NCBI GenBank assembly: GCA_021324155.1
Contig: JAJPJQ010000036.1
Coordinates: 62,001 to 126,000 of the forward strand
Source of the DNA: Pseudomonadota bacterium
GTDB taxonomy: Bacteria; Desulfobacterota; Binatia; UBA9968
Length of the DNA: 64,000 bases
Direction: 5' to 3'
Part shown: piece by piece, positions 22,556 to 30,536 of the stretch
How positions within the stretch are numbered: position 1 is the stretch's first letter
How the letters are laid out: each line of letters begins with the position of its first letter
Notes under the pieces: generated by a model
What the model was told of the DNA's origin: nothing
The model's database searches: none
Seen by the model: the letters and a program-made list of their open reading frames with translations, nothing else
Made by a program: the position numbers and the translations under genes

Positions 22556-22623
22556 TTTCAGGTTTAAAGTTTCTGGATTCGAGTTTCATTTTTACGTGAA
22601 GCCTGAAACTAGAAACTTGAAAC
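22555..22623. repeat. GTTTC/GAAAC inverted repeat between convergent genes
   Basis: GTTTCAGG at 22555-22562 pairs perfectly with CCTGAAAC at 22602-22609. Further GTTTC units lie inside the left arm and GAAAC units inside the right arm (to 22623). It fills the whole gap between the molybdopterin enzyme and the MFS gene and even encodes the last residues of the MFS protein. It may act as a bidirectional terminator. The unit is shared with repeats at 56372-56399 and 62084-62099. Confidence 0.6.
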
Positions 22624-23847
22624 GTCTTTTGCCCATAATCTTTGATCGTAGCGCGCCACCCACGGCGCGGTCACAAGCCAGATGCAGACGTCGGAGAGCA
22701 GCAGGACGACCGTCGATAACGTGAACGAGACGAGATAGCTGCCGCTCACGTCGTAGAAGAATCCGCCCAGCCAAGAGCCCCATGCGCCGCCGATGCCGAC
22801 GCTGACGACGGAGAAGCCGAAGATCGCGCCGAAGCCTTTGCCGGAAAAAATATCGGCGGAGAGCGCCGAGAAGATCACCGCGCGCGAGCCGAAGCCGATG
22901 CCGAAGCAGATCACGTAAACATAGAGCAGCCACGGCTTCGAAGGATCGGACGCCAGGACCAGCGCCGCAACGCCGACGACCGTCGTCAGGATGTTCATAG
23001 TATAGGCCGTCTGCTTGGACGTGCGATCGGCGATGTAGCCGAAAACCGCGCGGCCGGCAGTGCTGGTCATGCCCATGAAGCCGAAAATCGTCGCCGCGTA
23101 GAGCCGGCTGTAGCCGATGTCGACCACGTGCGCGACCTGATGCGTCACGATGACCGTCGTGCCGCCGGCGGCGAAGACACGCGCGAGAAAAATCAGCCAG
23201 AATTGCATGCTCTTGAGCGCGAGCTTCGCCGTCCAGTCGTTGCCCGCGACGTTCTCCTCGCCGCGGTGATGCATGTGCGGCCCGGTGGCGTAGAATAGCC
23301 ACACGATCGGCAGCAGCACGACGGCGATGATGAGCGACAGGATCTCGAGCGCGTGCTGCCAGCCGGTATTGGAAATGAGCCATTCGATCGAAGGCGCGAG
23401 CAGAAGAATACCGACCCCCGTGCCGGCGTAGACCGCCCCGAGAGCGGACGCGCGCTTGGTCGTGAACCATTGCGAGATCAGCACGACGTGCGGCACCATG
23501 CCGACGAAGCTGAATCCCAGCGCGCACACGAGGCCGAAGTAAAGGTAAAACTCCCAGAGGCTCGTAATTCGACTGCTGAGAAACAGCCCCGCGGCGAGCA
23601 AGGCGCATCCGGTCGCGGCGACTTTTTTTGGTCCGAAGCGGTCGAGGAGATGGCCGACCACCGGGGAGACGATCGCGTCGACGATCTGTACGGCGGAGAA
23701 GACGCCGGCGGTGACCGCGCGGCTCCAGCCGAAGCTATCGAGGAGCGCGACGTAAAAGACACCAAAAGAGGATGTTAGGCCGCGGCCGAAGCCGAGGATC
23801 AGAAAGGCGAGCGCCGCGATGAACCAGGGACGATGAAGAGAGCGCAT
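22609..23847 (-). CDS. MFS transporter, monocarboxylate/oxalate-formate type
   Basis: Twelve-helix major facilitator (412 residues). The opening RPWFIAALAFLILGFGRGLTSSFGVFY, GHLLDRFGPKK (the loop 2-3 motif) and GRAVFGYIADRTSKQ (loop 8-9) fit the oxalate/formate antiporter-like and monocarboxylate-porter branch, so a small organic acid is a plausible substrate. Specificity cannot be read. The gene stands alone, converging on the molybdopterin oxidoreductase. Its last residues (VSSF) and stop are encoded by the intergenic GTTTC repeat, suggesting the original 3' end was replaced or eroded by it. Confidence 0.9.
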   Translation of the reverse strand: MRSLHRPWFIAALAFLILGFGRGLTSSFGVFYVALLDSFGWSRAVTAGVFSAVQIVDAIVSPVVGHLLDRFGPKKVAATGCALLAAGLFLSSRITSLWEFYLYFGLVCALGFSFVGMVPHVVLISQWFTTKRASALGAVYAGTGVGILLLAPSIEWLISNTGWQHALEILSLIIAVVLLPIVWLFYATGPHMHHRGEENVAGNDWTAKLALKSMQFWLIFLARVFAAGGTTVIVTHQVAHVVDIGYSRLYAATIFGFMGMTSTAGRAVFGYIADRTSKQTAYTMNILTTVVGVAALVLASDPSKPWLLYVYVICFGIGFGSRAVIFSALSADIFSGKGFGAIFGFSVVSVGIGGAWGSWLGGFFYDVSGSYLVSFTLSTVVLLLSDVCIWLVTAPWVARYDQRLWAKDVSSF

Positions 23848-23893
23848 GTGGTGCGCTCTTTACGTATCAAGAATGTTGAGGACGGGAAAGCAG

Positions 23894-23926
23894 AAAAAAA
23901 GAGGCGCCCGAGCTCCCGGGCGCCTC
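23894..23926 (-). terminator. Strong rho-independent terminator
   Basis: Perfect 10-bp stem, GAGGCGCCCG (23901-23910) with CGGGCGCCTC (23917-23926), a 6-nt loop, followed on the minus strand by seven T. It lies 18 bp past the stop of the exported low-complexity protein gene. Confidence 0.9.
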
Positions 23927-23943
23927 CGATACCGAGCCGCGAG

Positions 23944-24390
23944 TTACTTCGTCGCGGGCTTTGTGTCGGTCGACTTCGATGTCGACGAGCTCGACGAGCC
24001 CGACTTGGTGGTCGGCAGCTTCGATTTCGCGATCGACTTCAACATCAGCTTGCCGTCGCTGTCGGTGTAGGCGACGCGGACCGAGTCGCCGACTTTCATT
24101 TTCGCCAGCGAGTCTTTCACCTCCTGGCTGTCGGTGCTCAGGCTCAATTCCTTGTCCTTGGTCTTCACCTTCGCCGTGCCGGCTTTCGCGTCCGCCGCGG
24201 TCAGCTCGCCGCGCGCGCGCTGCGGCTTACTCGCAGTCGACTTGGTCGACTTCGTCGTATCCGACTTAGTCGCCGGCGGCGTTGACTTCGACGGCCCCGT
24301 GCCGCCCGTCGGTCCGGTCTGGGCCGAAACCGCGCCGGCGAACGAGAGCGTGACGACAGGAACGAGCAGAAATCTCAGGATGCTTTTCAT
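23944..24390 (-). CDS. Exported Ser/Thr/Lys-rich low-complexity protein
   Basis: A 148-residue protein with a clear signal peptide (LRFLLVPVVTLSFAGAVSAQ). Then come a Gly/Thr/Ser/Lys-rich spacer, a small folded middle (about residues 60-118: GELTAADAKAGTAKVKTKDKE and MKVGDSVRVAYTDSDGKLML, which looks like a small beta-barrel of the DUF5666 or OB type), and an S/T/K-rich tail. No enzyme motif. It is probably periplasmic or surface-associated and strongly basic. The Shine-Dalgarno is near perfect (AGGAGGTGAG, 6 bases before ATG) and a strong terminator follows, so it is a monocistronic, possibly well-expressed gene. Function unknown. Confidence 0.8.
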   Translation of the reverse strand: MKSILRFLLVPVVTLSFAGAVSAQTGPTGGTGPSKSTPPATKSDTTKSTKSTASKPQRARGELTAADAKAGTAKVKTKDKELSLSTDSQEVKDSLAKMKVGDSVRVAYTDSDGKLMLKSIAKSKLPTTKSGSSSSSTSKSTDTKPATK

Positions 24391-24502
24391 GGGTTCTCAC
24401 CTCCTCTGCAAAGTTAGACGCCCGGTTTGGCAAACGCTTCAAAATGCTCGTACAAGTAAGCTGGAAGCCCAGGCTTGTCAAGAGCTTAGCGTTACGGTTC
24501 GG

Positions 24503-25552
24503 TTACGCGAAAAGCTTCAACTGCTCTCGCGGCCTGCGGAAATGACTCGTGCTTAGCTGCGGCGAGCGGTCCTTGAATCCCGCTTTCTTGCACGCGAGCC
24601 GAAACAGCTCCGCCATCTGCTCGGCGTAAATCCCCTGACCGTTCATGCGGCTGTGAAAATTCGGGTCGTTCAAGTTGCCGCCGCGGATCGCCCGAATGCG
24701 GTTGAGCACCTTCTCCTTCCGCTCGGGGTAGTTTCGCTCGAGCCAATCCTCGAAAAGTTCTTTCACTGCGTGCGGCAGCCTAAGCGGCACGTAACCGGCA
24801 TAGCGCGCACCTGCCGCCGCGGCGGCGGTCGCGATCGCCGGCGCTTCGGAATCGGTGAGGCCCGGGATCATCGGCGCTTGCAGGTAACCGACCGGAATCC
24901 CGGCACGCGCGAGCGCGCCGATCGCGGCCAGACGCCGCGCCGGCCGAGACGCGCGCGGCTCCATGAGACCCGAGAGCTTTTCGTCCAAGGTCGTGATCGA
25001 GACGAACACGGCCGCGCAATCGTAGCGCGCGAGCTCCGACAAGATGTCCATGTCGCGCGTAACGAGGTGGTTCTTTGTGATGATGATGACCGGATTGCGG
25101 AATTCGACCAGCACTTCGAGGCATTGCCGCGTGAGCTGGAGCTTTTTCTCGATCGGCTGATAACAGTCGGTCACGCCGCTGAATGCCAGCACCTGCGGCT
25201 TCCAGCGCGGGCTGGACAGCTCTTTCCGGAGAAGCTGCGGCGCGTCGCGCTTGACCATGATGCGGGTCTCGAAATCGAGGCTCGCGGAGAAGCCGAGATA
25301 TTCGTGCGTCGGGCGCGCGTAGCAGTAGATGCAGCCGTGTTCGCAGCCGCGGTAGGGATTGATGCTCGCATCGAAGCCGACATCCGGGCTGTCGTTGTAC
25401 GCGATAATCGATTTCGAAGCGTCGGGGAGGAACTGTGTCGCCGGCGAGGAGGTCTCGTCGGCTTCGGGCTCGGCGACCCGCTCGACTTTCTCGAACCGGT
25501 TTTTCGGATTGTCGGCGGAGCCGCGGCCTTTGAAACCGGACGGCTTTTTCAT
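24503..25552 (-). CDS. PA0069-family radical SAM protein
   Basis: Radical SAM enzyme of the PA0069/SplB-like group (349 residues). The cluster motif is C70-x3-C74-x2-C77 in NPYRGCEHGCIYCYAR, followed by the family's THEYLGFSASLDFETRI. Later come AFSGVTDCYQPIEKKLQLTRQ and ITKNHLVTRD. Relatives are annotated as spore photoproduct lyase-like, but their substrate is unknown. It lies 4 bp downstream of a small Rho-N-like gene and is probably cotranscribed with it. Function beyond the radical SAM class is not known. Confidence 0.92.
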   Translation of the reverse strand: MKKPSGFKGRGSADNPKNRFEKVERVAEPEADETSSPATQFLPDASKSIIAYNDSPDVGFDASINPYRGCEHGCIYCYARPTHEYLGFSASLDFETRIMVKRDAPQLLRKELSSPRWKPQVLAFSGVTDCYQPIEKKLQLTRQCLEVLVEFRNPVIIITKNHLVTRDMDILSELARYDCAAVFVSITTLDEKLSGLMEPRASRPARRLAAIGALARAGIPVGYLQAPMIPGLTDSEAPAIATAAAAAGARYAGYVPLRLPHAVKELFEDWLERNYPERKEKVLNRIRAIRGGNLNDPNFHSRMNGQGIYAEQMAELFRLACKKAGFKDRSPQLSTSHFRRPREQLKLFA

Positions 25553-25556
25553 CTGT

Positions 25557-25970
25557 CTAAGTGGCCGGCGGCGTCTCCGGAGCTGGGGCGGCCGGCGCGG
25601 CAGCCGACGCAGCCGCGGGCGCGGCTTCGGCGGCGGGCGCCGCCTGAGCGCTCTTCGCTTCGTGCGCCAAGTGGCGCGTGAGGCGCTTGAGCCGCCTGAT
25701 CTTTCGCTGCACTTTTTTAAGTTTCTTCGCGTCGCGCGAAGAAGTCAGCAGCCCGCTTTTTTCTTTCTTGAGCTCGCGGATATCGTGCTTGATCGAATGG
25801 ATCGCGTTTACATCCTTACCGGTCACGTCGTAGGGAATATCTTTGGCCTTGGCGATCGCCTTGATCAGCTCTTCCTTTTCCATGCCGCCGACCCCTTGAA
25901 GATCGGTCTCGGCTTTGGCGACATCGCGGAGCTTCGGCATCGGCAAGCGGCGCAGGTCTTTCAAATCCAT
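25557..25970 (-). CDS. Small basic protein with Rho N-terminal-like (SAP) domain
   Basis: The first about 42 residues, MDLKDLRRLPMPKLRDVAKA continuing to MEKEELIKAIAKA, match the Rho_N/SAP-like helix-extended-helix fold that binds nucleic acid. A second half is rich in Lys/Arg helices (KKLKKVQRKIRRLKRL), and the tail is Ala/Pro low complexity. The architecture suggests a small RNA- or DNA-binding protein; no catalytic residues. At 137 residues it is the first gene of a pair with the PA0069-type radical SAM gene (4 bp gap) and diverges from nth. The function is inference from the domain only. Confidence 0.78.
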   Translation of the reverse strand: MDLKDLRRLPMPKLRDVAKAETDLQGVGGMEKEELIKAIAKAKDIPYDVTGKDVNAIHSIKHDIRELKKEKSGLLTSSRDAKKLKKVQRKIRRLKRLTRHLAHEAKSAQAAPAAEAAPAAASAAAPAAPAPETPPAT

Positions 25971-26005
25971 TCGTCTATTCCTCCCTCGCTCTATAATCTG
26001 CTAAC

Positions 26006-26731
26006 ATGATTCCCCGGAAAAGCAAAATGGCGAAAGCGGTCAAAAACGCCACGCATCCCGCGGCCACGCGGGATCGTCTCGTGAAGATTTACGAGCTCCT
26101 AGATAAGGAGCATGCCGACGCGAAACTCGCGCTCGATTACACCAATCCGCTCGAGCTGCTCGTCGCGCTCATCCTCGCCGCGCAGTCGCACGACACCCTC
26201 GTGAACCAGATCACGCCGGCGCTGTTCGCCAAATACAAGACCGCGAGGGACTACGCCGACGCGCCGCGCCAGGAAATCTTCGAATTCGTGAAGCGGATCA
26301 ATTTCGCCGGGATCAAGACCGGCCGCATCCAGAGCTGCTGCCAGGAATTGGTGAAAAATTTTCACGGCGAGGTGCCGAAGACGCTCGACGAGCTAGTCAC
26401 CCTACCGGGCGTCGGACGCAAGACGGGGAACATCGTGCTCGGCAACGCCTTCGGCATTCCCGCCATCGGCGTCGACACGCACGTCATGCGCCTCTCGCAG
26501 CGGCTCGGCTTTACCAAGAACAGCAATCCCGACAAGATCGAATTCGATCTAACGCCGATCGTGCCCAAGGAGAAGCAGATCCGCTTCTGCCATTTGCTGC
26601 AATATCACGGCCGGCGCGTCTGCATCGCCAAGAAGCCGCGCTGTCCCATGTGCGTGATCAACCATCTCTGTCCGTATCCGGACAAGACCAAACCCGAAGA
26701 GTTAAAGAGCCGCCCGCGCAAATCCTCGTAG
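26006..26731 (+). CDS. nth: Endonuclease III
   Basis: Base-excision DNA glycosylase/AP lyase for oxidised pyrimidines. The 241-residue protein has the helix-hairpin-helix LPGVGRKTGNIVLGNAFG with catalytic Lys139, catalytic Asp157 in GVDTHVMRL, and the [4Fe-4S] loop C206-x6-C213-x2-C216-x5-C222. N-terminal residues 1-20 are basic and not conserved; a second ATG at codon 8 is possible. The last 30 bp overlap the 3' end of the LLM oxidoreductase gene on the other strand. Confidence 0.96.
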   Translation: MIPRKSKMAKAVKNATHPAATRDRLVKIYELLDKEHADAKLALDYTNPLELLVALILAAQSHDTLVNQITPALFAKYKTARDYADAPRQEIFEFVKRINFAGIKTGRIQSCCQELVKNFHGEVPKTLDELVTLPGVGRKTGNIVLGNAFGIPAIGVDTHVMRLSQRLGFTKNSNPDKIEFDLTPIVPKEKQIRFCHLLQYHGRRVCIAKKPRCPMCVINHLCPYPDKTKPEELKSRPRKSS

Positions 26732-27688
26732 CGTCTCCTCCCTGCTGCCGCCGGGCGGGCTGTAGGGGATGATTGCGATCTGCTGGATGATGCCGCTCTT
26801 CTTGATCCGCTCGACCTGCGCGCGGCACTCGGCGACGGTTCCGGCGATCGCGAATTTATCGACGAGCCAGTCGGGAATCACTTCCGCATGGTTCGCCTCC
26901 TGCTCCATGTGTCGGTAGTAGTCGTAGGTCTTCCTGATCTCCGCCAGGACCTTTTGCTCCTTTTCATCCAGCACGTACGGCTGCGGGTGCGCGACGACGC
27001 GCGCGACGTGCGCCTTGACCGCGTCCTTCGCGGGCGCCTTGTCCGACACCGCGGACGGCACCCAGAGGACGAGATGGATGTCGCTCAGCTTTCTTCCCGC
27101 CGCTTTCGCGCCGGCCTCGATTTTCGCCTTTGCCTGCGCGAGGTACTCGTCGGCGACACCAACCAGCACGATGATGCCGTCGGCGATCTTGCCGGACAGC
27201 TCGAGCATCTTCGGGCCGCTCGCCGCGATGTAGATCGGCATTCCCTTTTTAGCCGGATGCTTGAGGTGAATCTTACCGGTCGGAAGCTGGACTTCTTTGC
27301 CCGCGATCAGCTCGCGCATCTCGCGCATCGTCCGCTCGAAAAAATCGAGCTTCGCGGGCTTCATTCCCATCGTCTCGACCGAGCTGTCGCCGAGGCCGAT
27401 GCCGACAATGAAGCGTCCGGGCGCCAGCTCCTCCAGCGTCGCGTAAGCGCTCGCCACGACCGACGGATGACGCGTCAGCGGATTGGTCACGCCAGTGCCG
27501 AGCTTTACTTTTTTCGTGTTCAGCGCAGCCGCCGCCATGTTGACGTAGGCCTCGCGCCAGATGAGATGCGAGTCGCCGATCCAAACATGGCTATAGCCCA
27601 GCTCTTCGGAGAGCTTGGCGAGCTGAATCATTTTGGGCAGCGGCTCGGTCGGAAAAAGCCCCGCGCCGAATTCCATGGATGCGTTCAT
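26702..27688 (-). CDS. LLM-class flavin-dependent oxidoreductase
   Basis: Luciferase-like monooxygenase-fold enzyme using FMN or F420; the subgroup resembles F420-dependent reductases of the MER type. Visible features: FGAGLFPTEPLPKMIQLAKL at the N-terminus, VKLGTGVTNPLTRHPSVVA, GRFIVGIGLGDSSVETMG, and PIYIAASGPKMLELSGKIADG. I chose the ATG at 27686-27688 (328 residues). The frame extends 42 codons further but that part is low-complexity, basic and without family similarity; an ATG at 27676 is also possible. It lies downstream of enamidase-like, VOC and hisC genes on the same strand, with a 130-bp gap. Substrate unknown. Confidence 0.87.
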   Translation of the reverse strand: MNASMEFGAGLFPTEPLPKMIQLAKLSEELGYSHVWIGDSHLIWREAYVNMAAAALNTKKVKLGTGVTNPLTRHPSVVASAYATLEELAPGRFIVGIGLGDSSVETMGMKPAKLDFFERTMREMRELIAGKEVQLPTGKIHLKHPAKKGMPIYIAASGPKMLELSGKIADGIIVLVGVADEYLAQAKAKIEAGAKAAGRKLSDIHLVLWVPSAVSDKAPAKDAVKAHVARVVAHPQPYVLDEKEQKVLAEIRKTYDYYRHMEQEANHAEVIPDWLVDKFAIAGTVAECRAQVERIKKSGIIQQIAIIPYSPPGGSREETLRGFARAAL

Positions 27689-27818
27689 GCTATTTCTATG
27701 CTCCCGTTCTTTTTCTTTTTTTCGAGGCGAGGGGCGCGGGTCGACGGCCACGGACGTCCGACTCCAAAATGAATTAAGCACAGGTCCATCGTCCGCGGCC
27801 AGAACCCGCGTCACGCGC

Positions 27819-28985
27819 CTATTTGTGCGTCGCGGCGCGCTCGGGCGGCGGCGTCTGCTGGCTGCGGCCGGCGACGCGGACCTCGCCGTCGATAATCACC
27901 GTCGAGATGCCGGGCAGATCGCCCTTGGCGAAGCAGTCGAGCGCGTCTTCGGCCACCGAGCCCGTGATCTTGTGCAGCAACACGATATCCGCCGGCCGCC
28001 CCTCCTGGATGAATCCGATGTCGAGTCCGTGCGCGCGGCCGACGTTGCCCGTCGCCATGCACAGTACTTTCTCCGGCGGAATTTCACCGACCGACGAGAG
28101 GTAGGAGACCTCGCGCAGGATGCCGCGCGGGATGATGCCGGTGCCGCCCGGCGTGTCGGTGCCGATGAGCACGCGGCGATAGGCGTTATGCTGCTTCACG
28201 GCGCGCGCGAGAACGAGCGCCATGCGATAATTGCCGGAGCTGCAGGACTCCACGTAGTGATCCGTCTCCGCGACGATGCGGATCATCTCCGCTTCGGCCA
28301 TCGGGATCGGCCCGCCGGTGATGTGGCCGATGATATCCGGCTTGATGCGGCTGACGATCTCCCAGCCGGCGATCTGGCTCACGCCCGAACGCGAGACTCC
28401 ACCGGAGTGAATCTTCACCTTGATGCCGCGCGCGTGCGCCCAGCGGACGTAGCGCTCGGCCTCGCCGTTCGGCAGCAGGCTGTAATCGTAGAAAATGAAT
28501 TTGACCAGGCGGATGCCGGCGGCGGCGATTTCGTCGAAATCCTTCTCGCTGAGACCGGGAACGAGCAGCAGCGTGCCGGCGAAGACTTTCACGCCCGACG
28601 GGCGCAGGTTGTCGTAGCAGCGCTTGGTCACGAGCGCGAGCGAGAGCGCCGTGCGCGCGTCCGGCGGCAGCGGCAGTCCGGGGATATGCAGCTCGCCTGC
28701 GGAGATGAGCGCCGTAACGCCGCCATGCATATAATTGGTGATCCATGAGAGCGAATTCTGCGCCGGGGTGTATTCGCCGATCGACGGGTGCGAGTGCGAA
28801 TCGACCAAACCCGGAATCGCCGTGATACCCTGCGCGTCGATGACGCTGTCCGCCCGCTGCGACAAATTCTTGCCGACGGCGCGGATGACGCCGTCTTCGA
28901 CGTAGATCGAATCCGCGGACGCGAGCGGCTTGTCGATGTCGCCGGTGACGAGCGCGCCGATGTTCTGGATCAGCAGGGAAGACAT
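27819..28985 (-). CDS. Enamidase-like amidohydrolase
   Basis: Metal-dependent amidohydrolase of 388 residues. The HxH metal motif is VDSHSHPS (H64, H66), further ligands are likely in KIHSGG and GHITGGP, and the late Asp in LIGTDTPGGTG. The pattern (THSHPS-like motif, MHGGVTALISAGELHIPG, HSGG, HITGGP) recalls enamidase, which opens 6-oxo-tetrahydronicotinate in nicotinate fermentation, so a cyclic enamide or lactam is a reasonable guess. It is flanked by a VOC protein 6 bp upstream and an LLM flavoenzyme downstream, consistent with breakdown of a heterocycle. Substrate is inference. Confidence 0.82.
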   Translation of the reverse strand: MSSLLIQNIGALVTGDIDKPLASADSIYVEDGVIRAVGKNLSQRADSVIDAQGITAIPGLVDSHSHPSIGEYTPAQNSLSWITNYMHGGVTALISAGELHIPGLPLPPDARTALSLALVTKRCYDNLRPSGVKVFAGTLLLVPGLSEKDFDEIAAAGIRLVKFIFYDYSLLPNGEAERYVRWAHARGIKVKIHSGGVSRSGVSQIAGWEIVSRIKPDIIGHITGGPIPMAEAEMIRIVAETDHYVESCSSGNYRMALVLARAVKQHNAYRRVLIGTDTPGGTGIIPRGILREVSYLSSVGEIPPEKVLCMATGNVGRAHGLDIGFIQEGRPADIVLLHKITGSVAEDALDCFAKGDLPGISTVIIDGEVRVAGRSQQTPPPERAATHK

Positions 28986-28991
28986 CGGCGG

Positions 28992-29387
28992 TCAGTAGCA
29001 GCGAATCTCGATCTCGTTTTGGTCGGGATCGTTGAAGTACACCGAGGTCGCGCGCCCGCGCGCGCCCCAGCGCGAGATCGGGCCGTTCAAAATCTTCACA
29101 CCGTGACCGTTCAAGTAATCGACGATTCCGGAGAAATCGTCTTTGCCGACGACGAGACAGAAGTGGTTGAGATTGCCCGGCCGCGCCGCCGCTTCTTTCG
29201 CGGGAAAGAGATCGATGATCGTATCCGAGTTGATGCGCACCGAGGGGAAGCCGATCTTTCCGGCGCGGAACTCGTCGAGCCGCTCGATTTTAAGTCCGAG
29301 AACGTCGCCGTAAAACGCGAGCGCACGGTTGATGTCTTTGACGTTAAGAACGATGTGGTCGAGCTCGGTGACTTGAATCGATTTCAT
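28992..29387 (-). CDS. VOC-family protein (glyoxalase/dioxygenase fold)
   Basis: 131-residue protein of the vicinal oxygen chelate superfamily: TELDHIVLNVKDINRALAFY gives the first metal His, then NLNHFCLVV (second His), and the terminal YFNDPDQNEIEI gives the Glu. The VOC fold serves lyases, dioxygenases, epoxide hydrolases and resistance proteins; the exact reaction is not readable. It lies 11 bp downstream of hisC and 6 bp upstream of the enamidase-like gene, so probably the same transcript. Confidence 0.88.
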   Translation of the reverse strand: MKSIQVTELDHIVLNVKDINRALAFYGDVLGLKIERLDEFRAGKIGFPSVRINSDTIIDLFPAKEAAARPGNLNHFCLVVGKDDFSGIVDYLNGHGVKILNGPISRWGARGRATSVYFNDPDQNEIEIRCY

Positions 29388-29398
29388 GGCGACGCTCC

Positions 29399-30454
29399 TT
29401 AGCCCTTTATAATCGCCGCGAGCCGGTCGAGCAACGCCCGCACCTCCGCCGGCGCGCCCACTGTGATGCGCAGGCAGTCTTCCAGCCCGGGTTGATCGAA
29501 ATAGCGCACCAGGATTTTGCGGCGCTTGAGCTCCTCGTAAAGTCCGCGGAGATTCTGCCCCTGCCGACGCGCGAGCACGAAATTCGCCTGCGACGGATAA
29601 ACGTGAAAGCCGAGCTTTTTAAGCCCGCCGATTAATCTTTTACGGCTCCGCTGGATGCGGCCGACGCTCCGCTCCATCCACGGGAGATCCCCTAGCGCGG
29701 CGGCGGCGGCGATCTGGCTCAGACGATTCACGTTGTACGAATCTTTGATCTTGACGAGACCGGCGATTATTTCTTCGGGCGCCAGCGCGAGGCCGACGCG
29801 CACGCCGGCGAGCGAGAAGGATTTCGAAAAAGTCCTGAGGACGATCAGGTTGGGAAATTCCTTCAGCAGAGGAATCGCCGTCGCGTTCGCATCGGAGAAG
29901 TCTATGTACGCCTCGTCGACGACGACCGCGCCACCGGAAGAGCGCGCGAGGCGCTCGATGTCGCTCACCGGCAGCAGCGTGCCCGACGGCGAATTGGGAT
30001 TGCAGACGAAGGTAAGCGCGGCTTTTTCGGTGAAAAATTGCTCCGGCAAGGAGAAATCGGCCGCGTACGGCAGCGCCGCTTTGACGCCTTCCTGAATGGC
30101 CACCAGCGTATCGTAAAGCGTGTAAGTCGGCTCCGGGTACAGCACCCGGTCGCCGGCGCCGACGAACGCGCGGACGATGATCGACAGGAGCTCGTCCGAG
30201 CCGTTGCCGACCAGCACGTTGTTCGGCGCGAGACCGTAGATCGATGCCGCCAAAGCGCGCACGTCGCGTCCCATCGGCTCGGGGTACAAACGGAGCGCGC
30301 TGCCAGCGGCCTTTTTCACTGCCGCCACGACGCGGGGCGACGGCGGGTATGGATTTTCGTTCGTGTTGAGCTTTATATAGGCGCCCCCCTGGGGCTGCTC
30401 GCCGGGAACGTAGCCCGACATTGCTTCGATATTTTTCCTGAAACGGGCCAGCAT
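29399..30454 (-). CDS. hisC: Histidinol-phosphate aminotransferase
   Basis: Class I/II PLP aminotransferase converting imidazole acetol phosphate to histidinol phosphate. Length 351. Seen: KLNTNENPYPPSPRV at the N-terminus, LVGNGSDELL, the PLP Asp/Tyr segment VVVDEAYIDFSD, PLP lysine in RTFSKSFSLAGVRVG, and RITVGAP near the end. The other his genes are not adjacent; it instead heads a run with VOC and amidohydrolase genes, so a paralogous role on another amino acid is conceivable. Family sure, pathway likely. Confidence 0.9.
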   Translation of the reverse strand: MLARFRKNIEAMSGYVPGEQPQGGAYIKLNTNENPYPPSPRVVAAVKKAAGSALRLYPEPMGRDVRALAASIYGLAPNNVLVGNGSDELLSIIVRAFVGAGDRVLYPEPTYTLYDTLVAIQEGVKAALPYAADFSLPEQFFTEKAALTFVCNPNSPSGTLLPVSDIERLARSSGGAVVVDEAYIDFSDANATAIPLLKEFPNLIVLRTFSKSFSLAGVRVGLALAPEEIIAGLVKIKDSYNVNRLSQIAAAAALGDLPWMERSVGRIQRSRKRLIGGLKKLGFHVYPSQANFVLARRQGQNLRGLYEELKRRKILVRYFDQPGLEDCLRITVGAPAEVRALLDRLAAIIKG

Positions 30455-30536
30455 GAGGCTTTCTTACGCGAAACACTGAGGCCAAGCAACCGAGTGCTTT
30501 CATAGTCGGCTTAGTGTATGATGAAAATGCTGTTCT

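Noticed and set aside
22555-22623. Possible CRISPR remnant from repeated GTTTC/GAAAC units
   Set aside because: Units are only 7-10 bases, without regular spacers and with no cas genes.
24454-24482. TTGACA -35 upstream of the exported low-complexity gene as a promoter
   Set aside because: The -35 is perfect, but no acceptable -10 lies at 16-18 bp (best TTACTT or TACTTG), so I did not list it as a promoter.
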